A stretch of 8,233 nt of DNA, taken from the NCBI GenBank assembly GCA_003542955.1, contig DPJP01000304.1, positions 3,409 through 11,641 on the forward strand, given 5' to 3'. The DNA is from Armatimonadota bacterium (GTDB taxonomy: Bacteria; Armatimonadota; Zipacnadia; Zipacnadales; UBA11051). The position numbers and the translations under genes were made by a program. The notes beneath the pieces are model-generated. The model was not told the origin of the DNA, did no database searches, and saw only the letters and a list, made by a program, of their open reading frames with translations. This document shows positions 1 through 6,749 of the stretch, one piece after another; within the stretch, counting starts at the first letter, position 1, and each line of letters begins with the position of its first letter.

Positions 1-521
1 CCGGCGAACTCCAGCCCGTCAAGCCAGATGCGCGTCTCAACGCCCTGATTGTTGTAGAAGGCCAGGCTTCGTGCACGGGTGAAGTCAAATTCGCCCACCA
101 GCCGTGGGAAGCTCTCCTCGGTGAGGGGGAGCCGGTACTCCTGCCACTCGGTGGTCAGCCTGACGGCGGCATCACGCCGGTTCTGCAGGTCGCGCCCGAT
201 GAGCATCACCAGCAGATTGTCGTTGGGCCGGTCGGCCTTTGCCCAGAAGATGAGTTCCTCGTAGCCGGTCAGGTTCCATGACGCGGCATCGCCCGCACTG
301 ATGGAGATGCTGTGCGTGAAGCCGAAGGCGCCGACGATGGACCGCTGTCCGACCTTCGCGTCCTCGGATGTGGCGAGGTCCGGCACGTGCCGATGGTTCC
401 ACCCGTCGATGCGCTCGGTGACCGTGGTGTCGTTGACCTCCAGCGGGATCCACGGATCGTCGGCGCAGAGCGCAGCGGCACAGGCGAGAGCTGAGAGCAA
501 CAGCAGCGCGAACCTCAACAT
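1..521 (-). CDS. Exported beta-sandwich (CBM/CIA30-like) protein, C-terminus outside window
   Basis: The first 173 codons are visible and the reading frame is open to the left edge. Residues 1-20 are a signal peptide (Leu/Ala core, likely cut after ALCA before DDPW), so the protein is probably exported. Residues 21-173 have the strand pattern of a galactose-binding-like jelly roll as in CBM11/CIA30 proteins: EELIFWAKAD at 88-97, WQEYRLPL at 126-133, FDFTRARSLAFYN at 145-157 and IWLDGLEF at 165-172. In that fold such modules usually bind polysaccharide. No catalytic domain is visible, and one could follow beyond the edge. The start at 521 is supported by GGAGG at 529-533, seven bases upstream. 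The gene is divergent from the mttB-family gene. Export and the fold class are fairly safe; the ligand is unknown. Confidence 0.75.
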   Translation of the reverse strand, partial: MLRFALLLLSALACAAALCADDPWIPLEVNDTTVTERIDGWNHRHVPDLATSEDAKVGQRSIVGAFGFTHSISISAGDAASWNLTGYEELIFWAKADRPNDNLLVMLIGRDLQNRRDAAVRLTTEWQEYRLPLTEESFPRLVGEFDFTRARSLAFYNNQGVETRIWLDGLEFA

Positions 522-573
522 CGGGCGACCTCCATCGTGTCCTGATTGTTGGGGGGTAGGCTGCCGGAGTATT

Positions 574-591
574 CGCGCGGCAGGCCGCGCG
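574..591 (+). other. GC-only hairpin upstream of the mttB-family gene
   Basis: A perfect 7-bp stem (574-580 with 585-591) closes a 4-base loop, CAGG. It lies in the divergent intergenic region about 115 bases before the mttB-family start. It has no T-run on either side, so it does not look like an intrinsic terminator. The function is unknown, and short stems arise by chance in GC-rich DNA. Confidence 0.35.
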
Positions 592-640
592 TCCCTCCGC
601 GGCGTCCCGCGTCCGCCTCAGCCACCTGACGCAGGCCATC

Positions 641-654
641 CCCCGCTCGCGGGG
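641..654 (+). other. Small hairpin in the mttB-family leader
   Basis: CCCCG (641-645) pairs with CGGGG (650-654) around a 4-base loop. It is the second of three stem-loops between 574 and 688. The stem is short, so it is only suggestive on its own. Confidence 0.3.
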
Positions 655-670
655 AATGTCTGGGCAGGCA

Positions 671-688
671 CCGAATTGCGCCATTCGG
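671..688 (+). promoter_or_regulatory. Hairpin directly ahead of the mttB-family ribosome-binding site
   Basis: CCGAAT (671-676) pairs perfectly with ATTCGG (683-688) around a 6-base loop. The stem ends five bases before the GGAGG ribosome-binding site (694-698) of the methyltransferase gene. It could influence ribosome access or mRNA stability if it lies in the transcript. No sequestering of the ribosome-binding site itself is visible. Confidence 0.3.
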
Positions 689-704
689 CTCTTGGAGGTC
701 ACCC

Positions 705-2123
705 ATGTTTCAGCGCCACCTCATAGAGGACCGACACATCGAGCCGCTCGCGGATGCAACCATGCAGGTGCTGCAGCGCGTCGGCATCCTCTGCCAGAAC
801 ACCGAACTGATCGATGCCCTGGCCGATTCCGGGGCGGAGGTCGATCGACACGCGCAGCGGGTCCGTTTCCCGCGCGCGATGGTCGAGCGATTCGTCGACA
901 GCCTGCGGCATGGAACACAGACCCTCGCGCACGACGAGGGCTCCAGTCGCTTGGTGCCGCCGCCGTTCCCGGCTCTGGGCGGGCAGGTTGCCCAGTACTT
1001 CTACGACGATGACGCCTGCTGCAAGCGCCTCGGCACGAGCGTTGACTTCATCACACTCATCAAACTCGGCGACGCGCTCCACCGCGACGCCGGCGTCGGT
1101 CACTGCCTGCTGTGCACGGATACGCCGCCCATGCTCGAGCCGCTTCATGCGGCGCTGCTCCTGTCAGAGTACGCTCACCGGCCCTGCTGGGTCTATCCCT
1201 GGAACGTGCGACAGATCCCGTACCTCGAGGAAATGGGGGCGATCCTCGGCGTCGACAACCTCTGGGCATGGGTCGCGATCTGCTTTGGTCATCCACTGCG
1301 CTTCGATACCGATGTCGCGGACCGCTTCGTGGCGATGGCACGGGCAGGGCAGCCGATCGGCCTGACCGCAATGCCGGTCGCGGGGGTGACGACTCCAGTG
1401 AGCATCGAGGGCTTCATCGCGGTGTCGGCCGCGGAGCACGTTGCCACCTGGATGGCCGCACGGGCCATCAACCCCTCCGTGGCGCTGGCGGGCTCGCAGT
1501 GGGCCGGCACCGTAGACATGCGAACCGGCTCGGTCAGCTACTCGGCCTTCGACGCGATGTACCATGCCTTCGCGAGCATTGAGTTCATCCGCAGATGGAC
1601 GGGCGTATCCATCCCGCCGGGGAGTGGGGAGTACTGCGATGCGAGGACGCCGTGGATGTACGCGGTGCTGGAGAAGCTGTACAAGTCGATGACGGTGGCG
1701 GCATTCACCGGCTATCACCCCGGCATCGGCCAGGGGATGCTCGAATGCGGTAAGACGCTCTCGCCCGCGCAGTTGATGCTGGAGCGCGACATGTCGGCCG
1801 GACTGCGCCAGTATGGGCGCATGCCGCAGCCCTGCGCCGAGACGCTGCCCCTCGACCTCGTGACCGATGTCGACCTGGGACTGAAGAGCAACTACCTGGA
1901 GGCCCGACATACGCTGGAGCACTTCCGTGAGTGCCTGTGGCTGCCGGAGTTCGTCGACCGCTCGGGCTATGCCGGTCCGCAGAGCGATGAGGCCGCCCTC
2001 GCAGCCGCCCACGCGCGCGTGCAGGAGCTTGTCGCCTCCCACGAGAAGCCCGAGGGCCGCGAGGAGCAGCTTGCAGCCATGCGCGAGGTCATCCAGAGGG
2101 CACGGGTAGCGCTGTGTACATGA
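705..2123 (+). CDS. MttB-family (trimethylamine:corrinoid methyltransferase-like) protein, no pyrrolysine
   Basis: The 472-residue protein has the full length of the MttB superfamily, TIM-barrel enzymes that move a methyl group from a quaternary or tertiary amine to a cobalamin carrier protein. Family landmarks are in order: the N-terminal helix LADATMQVLQRVGI (15-28), VAGVTTPVSIEGFIAVSAAEHVA (225-247), DMRTGSVSYSAFDAM (271-285), SGEYCDART (307-315), GQGMLECGKTLS (342-353) and the C-terminal block HTLEHFRECLWLPEFVDRSGY (402-422). The frame contains no internal TAG or TGA, so it is one of the non-pyrrolysine members; characterised ones act on substrates such as glycine betaine. The start is fixed by GGAGG at 694-698, six bases upstream; the stop is TGA. 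No corrinoid protein, corrinoid:folate methyltransferase or reactivase is in the window, so the substrate and partners cannot be named. Confidence 0.88.
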   Translation: MFQRHLIEDRHIEPLADATMQVLQRVGILCQNTELIDALADSGAEVDRHAQRVRFPRAMVERFVDSLRHGTQTLAHDEGSSRLVPPPFPALGGQVAQYFYDDDACCKRLGTSVDFITLIKLGDALHRDAGVGHCLLCTDTPPMLEPLHAALLLSEYAHRPCWVYPWNVRQIPYLEEMGAILGVDNLWAWVAICFGHPLRFDTDVADRFVAMARAGQPIGLTAMPVAGVTTPVSIEGFIAVSAAEHVATWMAARAINPSVALAGSQWAGTVDMRTGSVSYSAFDAMYHAFASIEFIRRWTGVSIPPGSGEYCDARTPWMYAVLEKLYKSMTVAAFTGYHPGIGQGMLECGKTLSPAQLMLERDMSAGLRQYGRMPQPCAETLPLDLVTDVDLGLKSNYLEARHTLEHFRECLWLPEFVDRSGYAGPQSDEAALAAAHARVQELVASHEKPEGREEQLAAMREVIQRARVALCT

Positions 2124-2147
2124 TGGCTTGGCGCAAGGGCAATAGGC

Positions 2148-2678
2148 TCAGTACGTCGTGTAGAACACATATACCGTGACCATCTCGCCGTTACCGTCCC
2201 CCAGTTCGGCGATGGCCTCCCGAACGTTCCATGGGCCGTCCTTGGCCTCACCACGGTAGACTGCGAGATAGTGCTCGAAGCGCTGTGGCAGCGGTGGAAT
2301 CCACTCCGGCCCGAAGCTCCAGTACCCCGAGCGATACATGTGACTCAGGTCCGGCGCCGCACCGGTGCCTTCATCGTGGCTGAACTCGCCCTGCCCCTCG
2401 GCCAGCAGCACGTCGCGGACCTTGCCGCGCGGGACCTCCAGCACCGCCCAGATGGCGAAGTCCATCCCGAGGTTGTCCTGCCCGGCCGACACAATCCGCG
2501 TCTCAGGTGGGAAGAACCATCCTGTGCGCTCCTCGATCAGGTCCATCGTCTCGATGTGCCTGGGCGCGTACAGGGCGCGCAGGTACAGGAATGCGCTGCC
2601 GCAGAAGACCACCAGCATCGCGATGACGATGCCTATCGCCAGCACAACTACCCGCCAGCCTGTCGCCCATCTGCGCAT
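2148..2678 (-). CDS. Small single-pass membrane protein of unknown function
   Basis: I do not recognise this 176-residue protein. It has a short basic N-terminus (MRRW...R9), one strong membrane segment at about residues 10-34 and a soluble part (35-176) that by the positive-inside rule should face outward. The soluble part looks alternating alpha/beta, with WFFPPETRIVSAGQDNLGMD at about 53-72 followed by strand AIWAVLEVP. It ends in an aromatic strand, VYVFYTTY. A weak AGGG ribosome-binding site (2686-2689) lies seven bases before the ATG. The gene follows the propeller protein gene by 62 bases on the same strand, so it is probably the last gene of that cluster, and its stop is 24 bases from the convergent mttB-family stop. 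Membrane topology is fairly safe; the role is unknown. Confidence 0.75.
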   Translation of the reverse strand: MRRWATGWRVVVLAIGIVIAMLVVFCGSAFLYLRALYAPRHIETMDLIEERTGWFFPPETRIVSAGQDNLGMDFAIWAVLEVPRGKVRDVLLAEGQGEFSHDEGTGAAPDLSHMYRSGYWSFGPEWIPPLPQRFEHYLAVYRGEAKDGPWNVREAIAELGDGNGEMVTVYVFYTTY

Positions 2679-2700
2679 TGATCCGCCCTACACCGTCGCG

Positions 2701-2726
2701 CCGGAGAGTACCGGTGCGCTCCCCGG
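2701..2726 (-). other. Intercistronic hairpin between the propeller gene and the small membrane-protein gene
   Basis: Read leftward as RNA, CCGGGGAG (2726-2719) pairs with CTCTCCGG (2708-2701) over 8 bp with one G-U wobble and a 10-base loop. It starts 14 bases after the TGA of the 808-residue gene. No U-run follows, so it is a better candidate for attenuation or an mRNA-processing or stability element than for a full intrinsic terminator. Confidence 0.35.
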
Positions 2727-2740
2727 GTCGCAGACGACAG

Positions 2741-5167
2741 TCACCGGCCGTCACCCGTCAGCGTGCGTAGCACTTCAGGCAGGTCGCCCGGCGGCGTGCC
2801 CGACCATCCTGTCTCAGCCACTGCCGGTGCAGGCTGGAGGGGTCTGGCCTCGGGCGACCATTTCGTCAGCAGCCCACTCCACTCGAGTGTGAACAGCTCA
2901 TCGCCGTCCACGAGCGCCGTGCATCCCGCACGAGCGCATATCAACTCGTGCAGCATTTCTCCTGTGTCGAGGTCGAACACCTGCATGCCCCCAAGGGACA
3001 GGGGCACGTACGCGCGCTGTCCGGCCACGGCCGGCGGTATGGAGAGGTAGAAGTCGTAGTGCACCCGTGCCGCGCGCTTCCCGTTGTGCTCGAGGTCGTA
3101 CACGTCGATGCCCTTGTCGTGCATCACCAGCAGCCTGTCACCACGCACCATCGTTGCCTGGATGCTGTTGAAGCCCCCGACCTCTCCCGGCTGTGCCATC
3201 TCCCAGAGGGTCTCACCATCGGCACTGAGTACACAGGCCAGGAATGGTCTGGCGAGGCGCTCATGCCGGCCCATAACGACGAGCTTGTCCCCCCAGAGGG
3301 CCGGGGCGGAGCAGCTATGTCCGCAGGGGCGCCGCCACATGACCTCGCCCGTGGTCACGTCGACCGCCATCAACTCCGCGAGCGCCGCGGAAGCGCGGGC
3401 ATCGCGTGGTGTTGCCTCCAGCCGCTCTGCCGTGACGCCGGCCAGGTAGGCGGTCAAGCCGTCAGGTGAGAGTGCAATGCCGCTGAATGCCCCCGGCTTC
3501 TCCCAGAGCAGTCCGCCGTCGGCCGCATCGACGGCGAGCACCGGCCCCCCGACCGCGCAGCCCAGTACCACCGGGCCGGCATCCACAGGCCTCACATCAT
3601 GCCCGTGGTGGTCCAGACTCACCACGCTTTGCGCCCATATCCGTTCACCGGTCGTGCGGTCAAAGCGGGCAAGGCCGAGTTCCCGCTTCCAGCCCCGGCT
3701 GTGCGTCTCCAGCCCGACAAGAAGAGCGTCGGGGAGGATGACAACGCCGCCGACGGCCCCCCCTGCCTCGATCTCATGGATGACGTTGCCATGTGCGCGG
3801 TCGCAGACCGTCAGGAAGCCATCATTACTGCCGGTGACAACGATCTTTTCATCCGCTACAGGCACGGTGTTGTGCGATCCCTCGCCCTTCAGAGGGCGAT
3901 CCCAGATGGCGTTGAGCACGGCCTTTGGTGCGCCTGGTCGCTCCCTGCGGAATGCTGCCATCCAATCGCGCGGGTCGGAGAGCACCTTGAAGTCGGCAAA
4001 GACGACAGAGAGGTTGGCGTCGGGGACGCCTGCGGTGGTACACGTGACTGTCGGGTCATCCCCGGTCAGGGATATGGTTGCGTCGGGCAGGTTGCAGTCG
4101 GCGTAGACCGTGCCCCGCGGCAGGTGGATGGTCACGTCCAGGCCGCCCATGCTGCGCCAGAAGCGGGCCGTGCGGAGTATGAACTCGAAGATACTCGCCT
4201 GCATAACGTCAGATTCGGGCCGCCTTGCCCCCTCGGGCAATTCGTATCCGGCATTGCCGAATGACACCGGCTGCTTGTAGCGCACAATGAAGCGGTTGTC
4301 GCCGGCATGCAGACGGAGTACGGCGCTGATCAGGAACCACCGCTGATGCATCGCCGATGGTCGGCGTTTCCCCGCGTCGGCTCCAGACCAGAGGGCGGTG
4401 GGGTCAGGTGCGTTCGCGTCAAATGCCACGGCAAGGTCTCGTGTCGCGGAGAGCCTCAGGTGCTCAGCCGTTGCGTCCGGGTCGATATCCCGGACCAGGT
4501 AGACGCGTGTGTGCCAGTCATCGAGGAGGTAGTCACTAAGCCATGAGCCCAGTGTCTGAGCATCCGGGACACCCAGCTCATCGAAACGACGCTCGGCCCG
4601 GCTCTTGATGAGCAGGTGCCGCTTCAGGTGCCGTTGCATGCGGGCATCTGCCTCCGCCTGGTTGGCAGGCGGGTGTGGGTCCCGCATAGCCATCGCTTCG
4701 TCTCGCAGCCCGGCGAGGACCGGGTCGCCATCGATGTACTTCTCAATCGCGGCGACCCATCTGTCCTCGCAGGTCGCGTACATCCGCGTATCGGCGATGG
4801 TCTCTGCGCGCACTGCCTCGTCATTCAGTTCAAAGACAACGTCCTCCGGCTGCTCCGTGATCGGGAAGACAATTGGGATGTCTACGTCCGCCTCGGAGCG
4901 CAGAGTATAGGTGATGGAGACGTCAGCCCTGGCGAAATGCAGCCTTGCCGACGGCTCACGCTCCTCAGGGAGCCTGTAGCTTGAGATGTGTGCGACCAGC
5001 TTCTCACTGACGAGGTCGACCGGCACGGCCTCCGCAGGTATTGGCCGTCCGGCCATCCAGTGTTCCGGCAACGGCACGGGGTTGGCCGCGCAGAGCGACG
5101 CAGCGAGGGCGGTGATCGCGGAGATGAGTGCCGCGGCCGATGTGAAGCGGCCTGTCTGTCTAGTCAT
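2741..5167 (-). CDS. Exported two-module protein: paralogous N-terminal region plus PQQ-type beta-propeller
   Basis: The protein has 808 residues. Residues 1-28 are a signal peptide (cut near LCAA before NPVPLPEHW). Residues 29-395 match the 469-residue neighbour throughout, including PAEAVPVD, DIPIVFPIT, IFEFILRTARFWRS (326-339) and GVPDANLSV. About 420-780 is a beta-propeller with eight PQQ-like repeats, clearest in FDRTTGERIW (502-511), VDAADGGLLW, VDVTTGEVMW (602-611), LSADGETLW and FDLDTGEML (731-739); eight blades are usual for PQQ dehydrogenases and BamB. The C-terminus carries GTPPGDLP (790-797), also present in the neighbour. An in-frame ATG at 5194 lacks a ribosome-binding site; AGGAG at 5176-5180 sits eight bases before 5167, and that start gives both paralogs a 28-residue signal peptide. 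It follows the neighbour by 37 bases. No catalytic residues are identifiable, so PQQ binding is unproven and a scaffold or sensor role is equally possible. Confidence 0.85.
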   Translation of the reverse strand: MTRQTGRFTSAAALISAITALAASLCAANPVPLPEHWMAGRPIPAEAVPVDLVSEKLVAHISSYRLPEEREPSARLHFARADVSITYTLRSEADVDIPIVFPITEQPEDVVFELNDEAVRAETIADTRMYATCEDRWVAAIEKYIDGDPVLAGLRDEAMAMRDPHPPANQAEADARMQRHLKRHLLIKSRAERRFDELGVPDAQTLGSWLSDYLLDDWHTRVYLVRDIDPDATAEHLRLSATRDLAVAFDANAPDPTALWSGADAGKRRPSAMHQRWFLISAVLRLHAGDNRFIVRYKQPVSFGNAGYELPEGARRPESDVMQASIFEFILRTARFWRSMGGLDVTIHLPRGTVYADCNLPDATISLTGDDPTVTCTTAGVPDANLSVVFADFKVLSDPRDWMAAFRRERPGAPKAVLNAIWDRPLKGEGSHNTVPVADEKIVVTGSNDGFLTVCDRAHGNVIHEIEAGGAVGGVVILPDALLVGLETHSRGWKRELGLARFDRTTGERIWAQSVVSLDHHGHDVRPVDAGPVVLGCAVGGPVLAVDAADGGLLWEKPGAFSGIALSPDGLTAYLAGVTAERLEATPRDARASAALAELMAVDVTTGEVMWRRPCGHSCSAPALWGDKLVVMGRHERLARPFLACVLSADGETLWEMAQPGEVGGFNSIQATMVRGDRLLVMHDKGIDVYDLEHNGKRAARVHYDFYLSIPPAVAGQRAYVPLSLGGMQVFDLDTGEMLHELICARAGCTALVDGDELFTLEWSGLLTKWSPEARPLQPAPAVAETGWSGTPPGDLPEVLRTLTGDGR

Positions 5168-5175
5168 AGCCTGCT

Positions 5176-5180
5176 CTCCT
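5176..5180 (-). promoter_or_regulatory. Ribosome-binding site fixing the start of the propeller protein
   Basis: AGGAG on the minus strand lies eight bases before the ATG at 5167. The upstream in-frame ATG at 5194 has no purine-rich motif before it, so the longer version is unlikely. Confidence 0.75.
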
Positions 5181-5204
5181 CGCAGAGCCCTCATCCGGCG
5201 GGCC

Positions 5205-6614
5205 CTATTTGCGGTTTCGGCGTCGCCTCAATACGGCCACGCCTGCAGTCAGCAGAACCACCGCCAGCACGGCGACTCCCACGGCCAGAGGAGGACCGCC
5301 TACGGGCCGAGCGACCTCTGGGACGCCGAGATTGGCCGGCAGGTCCCCCGGCGGCGTACCGCGCCGCTCAGGGCTGGCTGTCGCCGACTGGTTCGCCGGG
5401 CCGCCGCCGAAGGGCCCGAAGCGATCTGGTGGCTCAGGAACGACCTCGAAGTCGGCGAAGGTCACCGACAGGTTGGCATCCGGCACGCCCGTGGCCGTGC
5501 ACCTGACGGAGGGCTGTGTGTCTGTGAGTGAGACGGTCCCGCCGGGGATGCTGCACTCGGCGTAGACGGTGCCGGGGGGCAAGTGGACGGTGGCGTTGAG
5601 CGCGCCGAAGCTGCGCCAGAAGCGGGCTGTGCGCAGGATGAACTCGAAGATGCCGGTCTGTCCGTGCTCGCACCGGCGCCCCATGGTGCCCGTGTGTGCC
5701 TCGCGGGGGGCCCTGCCGAAGGAGACGGGTTGGGTGTAAGCAACCGTGAACCGGCTACCGCCAGGGCGCAGCGGAAGCGTCGCGCTGATGAAGGCCATCT
5801 GCCGCTCCATTTCGCGTCGTCCCGGCATCTCAGTCTGGGCCGGGGCCCAGATGGCTCGTGGATCGGGCACGGTTGGGTCGAACGCCAGGGCGAGGTACCG
5901 GGTCGCAGCCAGCTCCTGCTGCCTGGCTGTCGGCAACCGCAATGCGTCCGGCCCGGTGGCCGCGAGGTCCCAGTCATCAACGAGTATGTGCGCCAGCGCC
6001 CAGGCCACGGTCTCAGCATTCGGTATGCCAAGTTCGCCCAGTCGGCGGCTCGCCCGTTCCCGTAACCGCGAACTCCCTGCCCCGCGCCAACGTGTCCATG
6101 GGTTCACGCGATCGTCCGGCCGCACATCCCGTAGCCCTTTCGCTTCCTCGCGCAACGCGGTCAGCGCTTCGTCTGCGCCGACATAGTCGTCGATTGCCGC
6201 ACGCCACCTCGTCTCGTATGCCGCATAGAGCGCCACATCGGGCACGACCTTCGTGCGCATGGCCCTGCCGTTCAGTGCGAATGAGACCGACTCAGGTTCG
6301 GCGGTGACGGGGAACACGATCGGAACGCTGATGGCCTCGTCGGCGCGGAGGAGATACGTGACCTCCACGGACGCACGGGCGGGATACGGGGCTGGAGCCG
6401 GCGCATCCTCAGGCGGCACCTCGTAGCGCGTCAGACGCGCCACCAGCTTCTCCTCGACCATGTCCACGGGCACGGCCTCGGCGGGCATGAGCCGCCCACC
6501 CATCCAGTGTTCGGGCAACGGCATGGGGTTGGCGAGCACCGGCGAACAGCCGACGACCAACCCGAGGGTGATCAGAATGACTACGCGGGGATGGGGGCGT
6601 GAGCTTGGCAGCAT
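5205..6614 (-). CDS. Exported, C-terminally membrane-anchored protein of unknown family; paralog of the propeller protein's N-terminal module
   Basis: The protein has 469 residues. The signal peptide is about 1-28, cut by signal peptidase I before N29 (VLA/NPMPLPEHW). A lipobox-like VVGC also places a possible lipidation cysteine at 23. Residues 29-390 align with residues 29-395 of the 808-residue neighbour: SVPIVFPVT at about 96-104, IFEFILRTARFWRS at 321-334 and a cysteine pair at 354/372. A Gly/Pro-rich linker (about 393-440) contains GTPPGDLP (419-426). It leads into a hydrophobic segment (443-462) and the tail RRRRNRK, giving an outward-facing protein with a C-terminal anchor. GGAGG at 6622-6626 lies seven bases before the ATG and fixes the start; an in-frame ATG at 6701 would put 29 polar residues before the signal peptide. 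Strand spacing and the conserved aromatic block resemble DUF4424-type beta-sandwich proteins, but that is a weak guess. Confidence 0.85.
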   Translation of the reverse strand: MLPSSRPHPRVVILITLGLVVGCSPVLANPMPLPEHWMGGRLMPAEAVPVDMVEEKLVARLTRYEVPPEDAPAPAPYPARASVEVTYLLRADEAISVPIVFPVTAEPESVSFALNGRAMRTKVVPDVALYAAYETRWRAAIDDYVGADEALTALREEAKGLRDVRPDDRVNPWTRWRGAGSSRLRERASRRLGELGIPNAETVAWALAHILVDDWDLAATGPDALRLPTARQQELAATRYLALAFDPTVPDPRAIWAPAQTEMPGRREMERQMAFISATLPLRPGGSRFTVAYTQPVSFGRAPREAHTGTMGRRCEHGQTGIFEFILRTARFWRSFGALNATVHLPPGTVYAECSIPGGTVSLTDTQPSVRCTATGVPDANLSVTFADFEVVPEPPDRFGPFGGGPANQSATASPERRGTPPGDLPANLGVPEVARPVGGPPLAVGVAVLAVVLLTAGVAVLRRRRNRK

Positions 6615-6749
6615 AGCTCTGCCTCCGCTGATAGGTGATAGATGAATGCGCAATCCAGTTAGATTAACACGGATCGCCTTCAACAAGCCGCAATCACTCA
6701 CCTGCAGGGGCGCATGGTCAGCACAGGCGGCCCCTTCTCGCTCTGGCCC
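6615..6749 (-). promoter_or_regulatory. Intergenic region with possible promoter for the paralog cluster
   Basis: This 135-base gap is the longest between leftward genes and contains an unusually AT-rich stretch (about 6632-6690). Read leftward it has TTGAAG (6683-6678) and, 16 bases on, TAACTG (6661-6656), a poor match to a sigma-70 type pair. TAATCT (6666-6661) is a better -10 but has no well-spaced -35. A promoter is plausible from position and composition only. GGAGG at 6622-6626 is the ribosome-binding site of the 469-residue gene. Confidence 0.25.

Noticed and set aside
172..702. Open frame of 176 codons on the minus strand through the divergent gap
   Set aside because: It overlaps in another frame the exported protein that has a signal peptide and GGAGG; its translation is Arg/Ala-rich without structure.
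610..704. Cobalamin riboswitch ahead of the mttB-family gene, suggested by a GCCACCTG string and a GC-rich leader
   Set aside because: The string does not match the B12 box well, the following GGGAAGG element is missing, and the gap is short for the full aptamer.
1164..2042. Open frame of 292 codons on the minus strand opposite the mttB-family gene
   Set aside because: It lies wholly antisense to a clear family member, has no ribosome-binding site or recognisable motif, and is expected from the codon bias of GC-rich DNA.
705..2123. Pyrrolysine-containing trimethylamine methyltransferase
   Set aside because: The frame has no internal TAG; it is open from ATG to TGA.
2124..2147. Terminator from CTTG/CAAG inverted repeat between the convergent genes
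   Set aside because: The stem is only 4 bp with a 3-base loop and no T-run.
3477..4264. Two long plus-strand frames (209 and 221 codons) inside the propeller gene
   Set aside because: They are antisense shadows of the 808-residue gene, which is supported by paralogy and repeats.
6707..6734. Terminator after the SGNH hydrolase gene
   Set aside because: A 7-bp stem with one bulge and a 13-base loop can be drawn, but there is no U-run and the pairing is ordinary for this base composition.
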